This document shows positions 14,758-22,579 of a stretch of DNA of 44,159 bases, piece by piece. Every line of letters starts with the position of its first letter. Within the stretch, counting starts at the first letter, position 1. A program made the translations under genes and the position numbers. Below the pieces are notes generated by a model. It worked only from the letters and a program-made list of their open reading frames with translations. It was not told where the DNA came from and did no database searches. The DNA comes from Rhodoferax sp. Lineage in GTDB: Bacteria; Pseudomonadota; Gammaproteobacteria; Burkholderiales; Burkholderiaceae_C. The stretch spans positions 1-44,159 of the forward strand of contig NZ_JAQTXM010000036.1 in the NCBI RefSeq assembly GCF_028688795.1, in the 5' to 3' direction.

Positions 14758-17085
14758 ATGATTGCCCAAGAACTGGAAGTCAGTCTTCACATGGCGTTTG
14801 TCGAGGCGCGTCAACAGCGCCATGAATTCATCACTGTGGAGCATTTGCTGCTGGCGCTGCTGGACAACCCCAGCGCCGCCGAGGTGTTGCGGGCCTGCTC
14901 CGCCAACATCGACGACCTGCGCAAGTCGCTGGTTACCTTCATCAAAGACAACACACCGCAAGTGGCGGGTACTGACGATGTGGACACGCAACCCACCTTG
15001 GGTTTTCAGCGTGTGATTCAGCGTGCCATCATGCATGTGCAAAGCACTGGCAGTGGCAAAAAAGAAGTGACCGGGGCCAACGTGTTAGTGGCCATTTTTG
15101 GTGAAAAAGACTCGCACGCCGTGTATTACCTGCACCAGCAGGGCGTGACAAGGCTGGATGTGGTGAATTTCATTGCCCATGGCATTAAAAAGAGCGACCC
15201 ACCCGAACCCACCAAGACCGGTGAAAGTCAGCCTGAGACAGAAGAGGGTGCGTCTGAGAAGAATGAAAAGTCTTCTCCGCTTGAGCTTTACACGCAAAAC
15301 CTCAACCAACTGGCGAAAGATGGCAAGATTGACCCGCTGATTGGGCGCGAGTACGAGGTTGAGCGCGTGATTCAAATTTTGTGTCGCCGCCGCAAAAATA
15401 ATCCGCTGCTGGTGGGCGAAGCTGGCGTGGGCAAAACGGCGATTGCCGAGGGACTGGCCTGGCGCATCACGCAAAAAGCTGTGCCTGATATTTTGGCCGA
15501 CTCCATCGTGTACTCCCTTGACATGGGAGCGCTGCTGGCTGGCACCAAATACCGTGGTGACTTTGAGCAACGGCTCAAGGGCGTGTTGAAGGCGCTTAAG
15601 GACAAGCCCAACACGGTGCTTTTCATTGATGAAATCCACACCTTGATTGGTGCCGGTGCGGCTTCAGGCGGCACGCTGGATGCCTCTAACCTGCTGAAAC
15701 CTGCGCTGAGTTCTGGTGCACTCAAGTGCATTGGTGCGACCACCTTTACCGAGTACCGGGGTATTTTTGAGAAAGATGCGGCGCTGAGCCGTCGTTTCCA
15801 AAAAGTGGATGTGCTCGAACCCACCGTGGAAGAAACGGTTGAAATCCTCAAGGGACTCAAGTCCCGCTTTGAGGAGCACCATAACGTCAAGTACGCTGTG
15901 GCTGCACTGCAAGCCGCAGCCGAGTTAAGCGCAAAGTACATCAATGACCGGCACTTGCCAGACAAAGCCATCGACGTGATTGACGAGGCCGGCGCCGCCC
16001 AGCGAATTCTGCCACCTAGCCGCCGTAAAAAAATCATCACCAAGACTGAGGTCGAAGAGATCGTGGCCAAGATTGCCCGTATACCGCCAGCCAATGTGTC
16101 AAACGATGACCGCGGCAAACTCAAAACGCTTGAGCGTGATCTGCGCAACGTGGTGTTTGGGCAGGATTTGGCCATCGACAAGCTTGCATCCGCCGTCAAG
16201 ATGGCTCGTTCGGGCTTGGGCAAGGGCGACAAGCCGATCGGGTCCTTCTTGTTCAGCGGCCCCACCGGCGTGGGCAAGACCGAGGCCGCCAAGCAACTGG
16301 CCTACATCATGGGCATTGAACTGATCCGTTTCGACATGAGCGAATACATGGAGCAGCATGCCGTGAGTCGCTTGATTGGTGCGCCTCCCGGCTATGTAGG
16401 GTTTGATCAGGGGGGCTTGTTGACGGAAGCCATCACCAAGAAGCCACACTGCGTGTTGCTGCTTGATGAGATTGAGAAGGCGCACCCGGCGATTTTCAAT
16501 GTGCTGTTGCAGGTGATGGACCACGGCACGCTCACTGACAACAATGGTCGCAAGGCCGATTTCCGCAACGTCATCATCATCATGACGACCAATGCCGGTG
16601 CGGAGACCATGAATAAGGCCAGCATTGGCTTTACCAACGCACGTGAGGCCGGTGATGAAATGGCGGATATCAAGCGTTTGTTCACGCCTGAGTTCCGCAA
16701 TCGACTGGACGCCATCGTCAGCTTCAAGGCGCTCGATGAAAACGTGATTCTGCGGGTGGTGGATAAGTTCCTGTTGCAGCTGGAAGCCCAGCTGTCCGAC
16801 AAAAAAGTGGATGTCACATTCACAGACAAGTTGCGCAAACACCTGGCCAAGAAGGGTTTCGATCCATTGATGGGTGCCCGGCCGATGCAGCGCCTGATTC
16901 AGGACACCATCCGCCGTGCCTTGGCTGATGAGTTGTTGTTTGGTCGCTTAACCGAGGGTGGTCGCTTGACGGTAGACCTGGATGAGACCGATGAAACCAA
17001 GACCGAAGTCTTGCTGGATATTCAGCCCTTGCCCAAGAAAGAGGGCAGGGCTAAACCAGAGCCGCAGGAAGCCAGTGTTATTTAA
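14758..17085 (+). CDS. clpA: ATP-dependent Clp protease ATP-binding subunit ClpA
   Basis: A 775-residue AAA+ unfoldase that feeds substrates to ClpP. In order: the N-domain with two Clp repeats (1-140), which binds ClpS; AAA module 1 with Walker A GEAGVGKT at 220-227 and Walker B VLFIDEIH; and AAA module 2 with Walker A GPTGVGKT at 501-508 and Walker B LLLDEIEKAH. AAAGGA precedes the ATG. The length matches E. coli ClpA and there is no ClpB-type middle coiled coil. Its last 8 bp overlap the end of the convergent iron-binding-protein gene. Confidence 0.97.
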   Translation: MIAQELEVSLHMAFVEARQQRHEFITVEHLLLALLDNPSAAEVLRACSANIDDLRKSLVTFIKDNTPQVAGTDDVDTQPTLGFQRVIQRAIMHVQSTGSGKKEVTGANVLVAIFGEKDSHAVYYLHQQGVTRLDVVNFIAHGIKKSDPPEPTKTGESQPETEEGASEKNEKSSPLELYTQNLNQLAKDGKIDPLIGREYEVERVIQILCRRRKNNPLLVGEAGVGKTAIAEGLAWRITQKAVPDILADSIVYSLDMGALLAGTKYRGDFEQRLKGVLKALKDKPNTVLFIDEIHTLIGAGAASGGTLDASNLLKPALSSGALKCIGATTFTEYRGIFEKDAALSRRFQKVDVLEPTVEETVEILKGLKSRFEEHHNVKYAVAALQAAAELSAKYINDRHLPDKAIDVIDEAGAAQRILPPSRRKKIITKTEVEEIVAKIARIPPANVSNDDRGKLKTLERDLRNVVFGQDLAIDKLASAVKMARSGLGKGDKPIGSFLFSGPTGVGKTEAAKQLAYIMGIELIRFDMSEYMEQHAVSRLIGAPPGYVGFDQGGLLTEAITKKPHCVLLLDEIEKAHPAIFNVLLQVMDHGTLTDNNGRKADFRNVIIIMTTNAGAETMNKASIGFTNAREAGDEMADIKRLFTPEFRNRLDAIVSFKALDENVILRVVDKFLLQLEAQLSDKKVDVTFTDKLRKHLAKKGFDPLMGARPMQRLIQDTIRRALADELLFGRLTEGGRLTVDLDETDETKTEVLLDIQPLPKKEGRAKPEPQEASVI

Positions 17086-18121
17086 AACCCACACGGTCCA
17101 GCAGTTGCTGGACCTTTACCTGGTTCATGCCAACGACACTGACATGAACAGTTTCGCTTTTGAAATTACCGCCCGTCATAGCTTGTAGCGCCGGGTTGTT
17201 AATGTGAACCCCACGCGCCGCCGGCCATTCGTTGTTGCCATCAGCAAAGTGGTTTTGAGCAGACGGGCTGGCCAAGTACTCCAAAAATTTGATGGCATTT
17301 GCCGTGTTTGGTGCATGTTTGGCCACCGCACCCCCTGCGATGTTCACATGGGTTCCCCAACTGGATTGGTTGGGGAATACCACGCCTACCTTTTCTACAA
17401 CCGCTTTGTCCTCTGGGTTGGTCGAGCGCATCAGTCGGGCCAAGTAGTAACTGTTGGTAACTGCGACGCCACATTCGCCAGAGGCCACGCCTTTGATCTG
17501 GTCGGTGTCGCCGCCTTTGGGTGAGCGGGCCATGTTGCTCACCATGCCCTTGAGCCATTGCTCGGTTTGTTTTTCGCCCAGGTGTTCCATCACCGCACCA
17601 AACAGTGATAGGTTGTAGGGGTGCGAGCCGGAACGGATGCACAGTTTGCCTTTGTTTTTTGGGTCGGCCAACTCTTCGTAGGTGTCTACATCCTGCGACT
17701 TGACGCTGGTCTTGTTGTAAACAATGACACGCGCCCGAGTTGAAAACCCATACCAAGGCGTTTGACCGGCGCTGTCTGTGTTAGCCCTGAATTGTTCGGG
17801 AATGGCGTCGTTGAGCAGTTTTGACGAGATGGGTTTGAATAAGCCCTCAGCTTCTCCGCGCCACAAGCGTGAAGCATCCACCAACAGGATCACGTCGGCT
17901 GGTGAGGCGGCGCCTTCAGCTTTCAGGCGGGCAATAATGCCGGCATCATCAGCATCAACCCGGTTGATTTTGATGCCTGTGGCCTTGGTGAAATTGCCAT
18001 ACAGCGCCTCGTCCGTCGGGTAGTGCCGGGCGGAGTAAATATTGAGTTCATTGGTCTGAGCAAAGCCAGTACTGCAAAGAACTGCGAGCATGCCGGTTGT
18101 GGTGATTTGGGTCAAGTTCAT
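17078..18121 (-). CDS. Iron(III) ABC transporter substrate-binding protein (FbpA/FutA-like)
   Basis: A 347-residue periplasmic binding protein of the ferric-ion class. A signal peptide (ITTTGMLAVLCSTGFAQ) is followed by LNIYSARHYPTDEALY; the adjacent tyrosines at 225-226 in VTNSYYLARL are the iron-coordinating pair of the FbpA family, with Y34 (RHYPTDE) a further candidate. ATG 18121 begins the signal peptide; an upstream in-frame start would add 25 residues of no use. No permease or ATPase genes adjoin, so the binding protein is an orphan here. A possible Fur site lies upstream. Its 3' end overlaps clpA tail to tail by 8 bp. Confidence 0.88.
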   Translation of the reverse strand: MNLTQITTTGMLAVLCSTGFAQTNELNIYSARHYPTDEALYGNFTKATGIKINRVDADDAGIIARLKAEGAASPADVILLVDASRLWRGEAEGLFKPISSKLLNDAIPEQFRANTDSAGQTPWYGFSTRARVIVYNKTSVKSQDVDTYEELADPKNKGKLCIRSGSHPYNLSLFGAVMEHLGEKQTEQWLKGMVSNMARSPKGGDTDQIKGVASGECGVAVTNSYYLARLMRSTNPEDKAVVEKVGVVFPNQSSWGTHVNIAGGAVAKHAPNTANAIKFLEYLASPSAQNHFADGNNEWPAARGVHINNPALQAMTGGNFKSETVHVSVVGMNQVKVQQLLDRVGFK

Positions 18122-18162
18122 GGTGAATTCAATTGGTTGTGGTTGTGACTTGACTTTAACAC

Positions 18163-18180
18163 AAATGCGAATCATTCCTA
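18163..18180. promoter_or_regulatory. Possible Fur box
   Basis: AAATGCGAATCATTCCTA lies between the divergent iron-binding-protein and patatin genes. It shares the AATCATT core and T/A ends of the Fur consensus but matches it only partly (about 10 of 15 core positions by eye). Iron-controlled expression of the binding protein would fit; this is inference. Confidence 0.4.
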
Positions 18181-18184
18181 TTAA

Positions 18185-19096
18185 ATGAAAATACAATTTC
18201 TAGTCATGCGTTTGACGACGCTTGCAATTGCGTTGGTTTTGGCAGCTTGTTCAAGCGTTTCAACGCAAAAGCCAACACCAGTGCCAGTGATGACGCCCGC
18301 GCCTGCAGTCCTTAAACCGCCCATCATCGGGTTGGTTCTGGGTGGTGGCGCGGCCCGTGGGTTTGCGCACATTGGCGTGATTCAAGCTCTGGAACAGGCT
18401 GGTATACGTCCTGATCTGGTGGTGGGTACCTCTGCGGGGAGTGTGGTTGCGGCGCTCTACGCCAGCGGTAAAAATGGGAAAGACTTGCAGAAGGTAGCCG
18501 AGTCGATGGAAGAGGCATCGTTCTCAGACTGGCGTTTACCGGTTTTCAAGCCAGGTGTTCTCAAAGGTGAGGCACTGGCAAGATTCATCAGCGGCCAGGT
18601 TGGTGGCAGGCAGATCCAGGAGCTGCCAATTGCACTTGGTGTCGTAGCCACAGACCTTGACAGTGGCCGGGGCATACTCTTTCAGCGTGGTGATGTGGCG
18701 ACTGCAGTGCGAGCGTCGAGTGCCATTCCGGCCTTGTTCCAGCCAGTGTTGATCGCCGGTCGTGAGTACGTTGATGGTGGCTTGGTGGCTCCAGTGCCGG
18801 TGCAATTTGCGCGGCAAATGGGCGCTCAGGTGGTGATTGCTGTTGATATCTCAGGGACACCTCAAGGTAACTCTGCTTCAGACACCTTCCAGATACTGAT
18901 GCAGACGTTCTCGATCATGGGCAAAAGCATCAGCGCATTTGAATTGCGGGAAGCTGATGTGGTGGTAAAGCCATCTTTGACGGGTTTGTCCAGTGCAAGC
19001 TTTGCCTCAAGGGCGCAAGCGATTTCTGCTGGGCATCAAGCGATGTTGCCCTGGATTGACAAGCTGCGTAGCGCCATACAGTCCAAATCGAGGTAA
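18185..19096 (+). CDS. Patatin-like phospholipase lipoprotein (RssA family)
   Basis: A 303-residue predicted lipid acyl hydrolase anchored as a lipoprotein. A signal peptide with lipobox LAAC (Cys22) and a proline-rich linker lead to the patatin domain: oxyanion loop GLVLGGGAARGFAHIG, nucleophile Ser83 in GTSAG, and the dyad Asp197 in DGG. These are the full catalytic set, so the enzyme should be active. The substrate is unknown. It is divergent from the iron-binding-protein gene, with only 63 bp between the two starts, so the promoters must overlap. No strong Shine-Dalgarno is visible before ATG 18185; a second Met at codon 8 is an alternative start. Confidence 0.9.
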   Translation: MKIQFLVMRLTTLAIALVLAACSSVSTQKPTPVPVMTPAPAVLKPPIIGLVLGGGAARGFAHIGVIQALEQAGIRPDLVVGTSAGSVVAALYASGKNGKDLQKVAESMEEASFSDWRLPVFKPGVLKGEALARFISGQVGGRQIQELPIALGVVATDLDSGRGILFQRGDVATAVRASSAIPALFQPVLIAGREYVDGGLVAPVPVQFARQMGAQVVIAVDISGTPQGNSASDTFQILMQTFSIMGKSISAFELREADVVVKPSLTGLSSASFASRAQAISAGHQAMLPWIDKLRSAIQSKSR

Positions 19097-19108
19097 GGAG
19101 ATAAGTCG

Positions 19109-19140
19109 AAAAAAAAGGGCTGATCTTACGATCAGCCCTT
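19109..19140 (-). terminator. Intrinsic terminator for the phasin transcript
   Basis: AAGGGCTGATC (19115-19125) and GATCAGCCCTT (19130-19140) form a perfect 11-bp stem with a 4-nt loop. On the minus strand the stem is followed by a run of eight T residues (the last two from the stem), a textbook intrinsic terminator. It lies about 170 bp after the phasin stop, giving a long 3' untranslated region. On the plus strand a weak hairpin with seven Ts at 19302-19323 could serve the patatin gene. Confidence 0.8.
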
Positions 19141-19310
19141 AAGGGATCCCTGAACCTGAAGGTTTCGAAAGGACCCGAGGAGACAACTTGCAGAAACCAG
19201 GGTTTCAAAAAACTATCATTGGTGTGAGTATCTCAGGGTTTTCCCTTGAACTTCAGAGCCGGTAAGCTTAATTTTTAAGTGACATCCAAATATTGGCATG
19301 CCGTTAAAAA

Positions 19311-19853
19311 TTAACGTTTTTTTGCTGCGGGCTTGGCAGCGCTAGCAGCGGAATTGGCCACTGCATTGAAATTTGTTTCAGCGACATCTGTGGCTTGTTT
19401 GACTGCTTTTTGCACGGATTCAAGGGCGTTGGTGGCAGCAGCCACCGCGCTTTTCATCATTGTCACGGCAGGCTCAGAGCCAGCGGGAGCATTTTTAGCA
19501 GCGGACTCGACCATGCCAGTGAATTGTTGTTGAACTTCAGAAACTTGAGCTTCCATTGCCTTGGTGAATTCGCCTGTCGTGCCGGTGGCGATTTCATAAA
19601 GATGACGGCTGTATGCAGCAGTCTTTTCAGCCAAAGGCTGCAGCAGGCTTTGTTGCAGAGCCATCAGCTCTTGAGCATCTTTAACGCTCAACATTGCTTT
19701 GGCGTTTTCGCCAGTTTCATTGAGAGCAGCTTTGGATGCGCTGAGGTTGAGTTCGACGATTTTTTCCACGCCTTCGAAGGCTTTGGAGGTCAGACCCAAC
19801 AGGGTTTCGATGTTGGCTTTTTGCGAGGCGAGGACTTGTTCTACGGTCAGCAT
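19311..19853 (-). CDS. phaP: Phasin, polyhydroxyalkanoate granule-associated protein
   Basis: A 180-residue amphipathic protein that coats polyhydroxyalkanoate granules. The phasin signature is visible: an N-terminal helix MLTVEQVLASQKANIETLLGLTSKAFEG-type region, long heptad-patterned helices, then an Ala/Lys-rich low-complexity tail ending KPAAKKR. There is no signal peptide or membrane segment. GGAG lies 8 nt before the ATG. A good sigma-70 promoter and a TGCA-rich dyad upstream point to strong, possibly PhaR-controlled, expression. It implies that the organism makes PHB, consistent with the hydroxybutyryl-CoA dehydrogenase upstream, although no synthase gene is in the window. Confidence 0.92.
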   Translation of the reverse strand: MLTVEQVLASQKANIETLLGLTSKAFEGVEKIVELNLSASKAALNETGENAKAMLSVKDAQELMALQQSLLQPLAEKTAAYSRHLYEIATGTTGEFTKAMEAQVSEVQQQFTGMVESAAKNAPAGSEPAVTMMKSAVAAATNALESVQKAVKQATDVAETNFNAVANSAASAAKPAAKKR

Positions 19854-19939
19854 ATTTATTTCTCCACTAAGTAAAAAAAACAGTAACCGCTTTGAACCTG
19901 AGTCTGACTCGGTTTATGTTGCGGTGCAGCATGACTTTA

Positions 19940-19967
19940 ATTATAGGGTTAACCCGTTCTGATGCAA
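19940..19967 (-). promoter_or_regulatory. phaP: Sigma-70 promoter of the phasin gene
   Basis: On the minus strand TTGCAT (19962-19967) and a perfect TATAAT (19940-19945) are separated by 16 bp. The spacer contains the 10-bp palindrome GGGTTAACCC (19946-19955). Transcription would start near 19933, giving a leader of about 80 nt before ATG 19853. Confidence 0.75.
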
Positions 19968-19977
19968 GTTTTTTCTG

Positions 19978-19991
19978 TTGCATTGCAGCAA
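19978..19991. promoter_or_regulatory. TGCA-rich dyad, candidate PhaR operator
   Basis: TTGCATTGCAGCAA has TTGC...GCAA arms around overlapping TGCA cores and lies 11 bp upstream of the phasin -35 box. PhaR repressors of PHA producers bind TGC-rich dyads near phasin promoters. The match to any precise consensus is untested. The same sequence is about 55 bp before the divergent deacetylase gene start. Confidence 0.4.
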
Positions 19992-20046
19992 TTTAGGCAA
20001 TCTTTCCTAAAACAGTCAATTTTTTGCAACAAGACACAATATTGAT

Positions 20047-20985
20047 ATGCAGGCTTTTTATTCAGACCGTTTCGTACTCCCGCTGCCTGAGGGGCACCGT
20101 TTTCCAATGGCAAAGTACGAAATGTTGCGTGCCGGGATTAAAAGTGCGTTGTCGCAAATCATTTTGCATGAGGCACCTGCTGCCACGGAGGGTCAACTTG
20201 CTTTGGTACATACCCCGAGTTACATCGATGCTGTGCTCAGTGGAAGCATCACCGCAGTTGCCTTGCGTGAGATTGGATTTCCGTGGAGCGAGATGATGGC
20301 TGAGCGCGCGCGTCGTTCTGTGGGTGCGACGGTGGCAGCAGTTCATGCGGCAATGACCACTGGGCTTGGCGCCAACCTCGCTGGTGGCACGCACCACGCC
20401 TATGCCGACAAGGGTAGTGGTTTTTGCGTCTTTAACGATGTGGCTGTGGCCTCCCGTCTGGCGCAAATTGAGTGGGCCAAAGTTCATCACAAGCCTTTAC
20501 AAGTGGCGGTGATTGATCTCGATGTCCATCAGGGTAACGGCACTGCGCATATTTTTCAAGCCGATCCCACTGTATTTACCTTGTCGCTGCATGGTGACAA
20601 AAATTTTCCCTTTCGCAAGGAGGCCAGTGATCTGGATGTGGCGTTGGCGGATGGCTGCTGCGACAGTGATTACTTGGCCGCGCTCGACCTGGCGCTACAC
20701 ACTTTAAGCAACCGTTTTGATCCGGGGTTGATCATTTACCTGGCCGGCGCAGACCCCTTCGTGGGGGACCGACTCGGTCGGTTGAGCGTGTCGGCAGACG
20801 GGCTTGAGGCCCGTGATCGGCGAGTGTTTGACTGGTGTTTTGGCCGCCAGATTCCGGTAGCCTTTGTGATGGCCGGCGGATACGGCCAGCAAATCGAAGA
20901 AACGGTTCAGATTCAGTTGACGACTTACCGCATTGCGCTGTCCTATTGGCAGCGTTGGCAGTTGCGTAACCCAATGTCAACATGA
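20047..20985 (+). CDS. Histone-deacetylase superfamily zinc deacetylase
   Basis: A 312-residue member of the arginase-deacetylase fold (AcuC/HdaH/acetylpolyamine amidohydrolase group). The catalytic His pair is H116-H117 (GGTHHA), zinc ligands are D159 and H161 (DLDVHQGNGT) and D236 (AGADPF), and a C-terminal GGY carries the transition-state Tyr. All key residues are present, so it should be active. The substrate may be an acetylated protein, polyamine or small amide. It is divergent from the phasin gene and shares its upstream region. No clear Shine-Dalgarno precedes ATG 20047. No acetoin genes adjoin, so the acuC name is not applied. Confidence 0.9.
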   Translation: MQAFYSDRFVLPLPEGHRFPMAKYEMLRAGIKSALSQIILHEAPAATEGQLALVHTPSYIDAVLSGSITAVALREIGFPWSEMMAERARRSVGATVAAVHAAMTTGLGANLAGGTHHAYADKGSGFCVFNDVAVASRLAQIEWAKVHHKPLQVAVIDLDVHQGNGTAHIFQADPTVFTLSLHGDKNFPFRKEASDLDVALADGCCDSDYLAALDLALHTLSNRFDPGLIIYLAGADPFVGDRLGRLSVSADGLEARDRRVFDWCFGRQIPVAFVMAGGYGQQIEETVQIQLTTYRIALSYWQRWQLRNPMST

Positions 20986-21104
20986 CATTGTGCTGCTGTA
21001 TCTTGAAATAATTGACAGGGAAGTCGGGCGAATTTCACACGCTGAGAATGGTGATCTGTTTAACAATTGACAAGTTACAAAAATCATAAAGCAGGAGAAT
21101 CTTG

Positions 21105-21908
21105 ATGAATCCGAATGGCCTGACAAAGCGCAACTACCCAAAAAACCCCACTGATGTTTATTTGTTTGCAACCTGCCTGATTGACCAATTCACGCCCCAG
21201 GCTGGGCTGGATACAGTGAATTTACTTGAGCGCGAGGGCATTCGGGTGCATTACCCGCTGGCTCAAACATGTTGCGGGCAACCTGCCCACAGCAGCGGTT
21301 ACGCTGACGAAGCCCGTTCGGTCGCACTGGCACAACTGAATTTGTTTGTCGAGCCCTGGCCTGTTGTGGTGCCATCAGGCTCATGCGGCGGCATGATTCG
21401 CTCCCATTACCCGCACTTGTTTGCCGGTGACCCTGAGTTACATGCCAAAGCGGTGGCCTTGGCTGATCGGGTTTATGAGCTTAGTGAATTTCTGGTGCAT
21501 GTGGTGAACTTTGACCATGCCGATACCGGCGCACCTTGCACCATTGCCTTGCACACCTCTTGTCATGCACGTCGACAGATGGGGGTGCACGACACCAGTG
21601 TTGCGTTGCTTGACAGTCTGGATCAGGTTCAGGTGGTGGAGCAAGCGCGCATTGAAGAGTGTTGTGGATTTGGCGGCACGTTTGCGCTGCTGTATCCAGA
21701 TATTTCAGAGGCCATTGCAACCGACAAGGTGGCCAGTATCAAAGCCACTGGTGCAGCCTGCGTGGTCAGCGCTGACTGTGGCTGCCTGCTCAACATCACA
21801 GGCCGTGCAGCCAAACAAGACGAATTGGCGGGCCGCACCACGCCAAGCCTGCCGGGGGAGCATTTAGCCAGCTTCTTGTGGCGGCGTACCCAGGGGAGTG
21901 AAGCATGA
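21105..21908 (+). CDS. lutA: L-lactate oxidation complex iron-sulfur subunit LutA (LldE/YkgE)
   Basis: A 267-residue protein with two CCG (cysteine-rich) domains, as in LutA and heterodisulfide reductase-type subunits. The two CCG motifs appear as TCCGQPAHSSG and ECCGFGGTF, each with a partner cysteine upstream or downstream (SGSCGGM, TSCHARRQMG, SADCGC). With LutB and LutC it forms the flavin-independent L-lactate to pyruvate complex. AGGAG at 21093-21097 sets ATG 21105 as the start. Its TGA overlaps the LutC ATG (ATGA). Two TTGACA boxes upstream (21012 and 21066 regions) are candidate -35 elements, but no matching -10 is clear. Confidence 0.93.
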   Translation: MNPNGLTKRNYPKNPTDVYLFATCLIDQFTPQAGLDTVNLLEREGIRVHYPLAQTCCGQPAHSSGYADEARSVALAQLNLFVEPWPVVVPSGSCGGMIRSHYPHLFAGDPELHAKAVALADRVYELSEFLVHVVNFDHADTGAPCTIALHTSCHARRQMGVHDTSVALLDSLDQVQVVEQARIEECCGFGGTFALLYPDISEAIATDKVASIKATGAACVVSADCGCLLNITGRAAKQDELAGRTTPSLPGEHLASFLWRRTQGSEA

Positions 21909-22579
21909 GCGCCCGGGAACAAATTCTGAACCGCTTGCGCAAGCCCAACGTGACAGCCCAACCGATTTTGCCAGACGTGGCTCATTGGTTTGAATCCCAT
22001 CGCCGCGCTGAGGACGTGGCACAGCGCACTGCGAGGCTCCGTACAGCGCTTGAGGCGGTGCACACGGAACTGCATGATGTCACGCATGCCAATTGGGCAG
22101 ACGTGTTGTTGCAAGTGGCTACCGCAAAGGGTTTACACCAAATTCTGATTGGCACGAATACGCCGCATGGCACTGAGCTCCAGGCGCGTGAATCGGGCGC
22201 GATTCAGATCATGGCTTATGACAAACCCATCGACAGTTGGCGCGATTTGCTGTTTGACGGTGTTGACTCGGCCCTGACCCTGGCGCGTGGTGCGGTGGCT
22301 GAAACCGGCAGTTTGATTCTGTGGCCCAGTCCGGATGAGCCACGTTTGATGTCGTTGGTGCCGTCCACGCACTTTGTGCTGCTGGATGTGGACACGATTC
22401 ATGCCGATTTCTATGCTGTCATGACAGCGGAAGGCTGGTCAAAAGGCATGCCTACGAATGCCCTGTTGATTTGTGGACCCTCCAAAACGGCGGATATTCA
22501 GCAAACTCTGGCCTACGGCGCCCACGGTCCCAAAGAGCTCGTGGTGTTGTTGCGTCACGCAGACGGGAGCATGGCATGA
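21905..22579 (+). CDS. lutC: L-lactate oxidation protein LutC (LUD domain, LldG/YkgG)
   Basis: A 224-residue LUD-domain protein, third component of the lactate oxidation complex. The signature GAVAETGSLILWPSPDEPRL followed by SLVPSTHFVLL is typical of the family. It starts inside the lutA stop (ATGA) and its own TGA overlaps the lutB start in the same way, so the three genes are translationally coupled. The order lutA-lutC-lutB differs from the lutA-lutB-lutC order of Bacillus and the ykgEFG order of E. coli. The role of the protein in the reaction is not settled in the family. Confidence 0.92.
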   Translation: MSAREQILNRLRKPNVTAQPILPDVAHWFESHRRAEDVAQRTARLRTALEAVHTELHDVTHANWADVLLQVATAKGLHQILIGTNTPHGTELQARESGAIQIMAYDKPIDSWRDLLFDGVDSALTLARGAVAETGSLILWPSPDEPRLMSLVPSTHFVLLDVDTIHADFYAVMTAEGWSKGMPTNALLICGPSKTADIQQTLAYGAHGPKELVVLLRHADGSMA

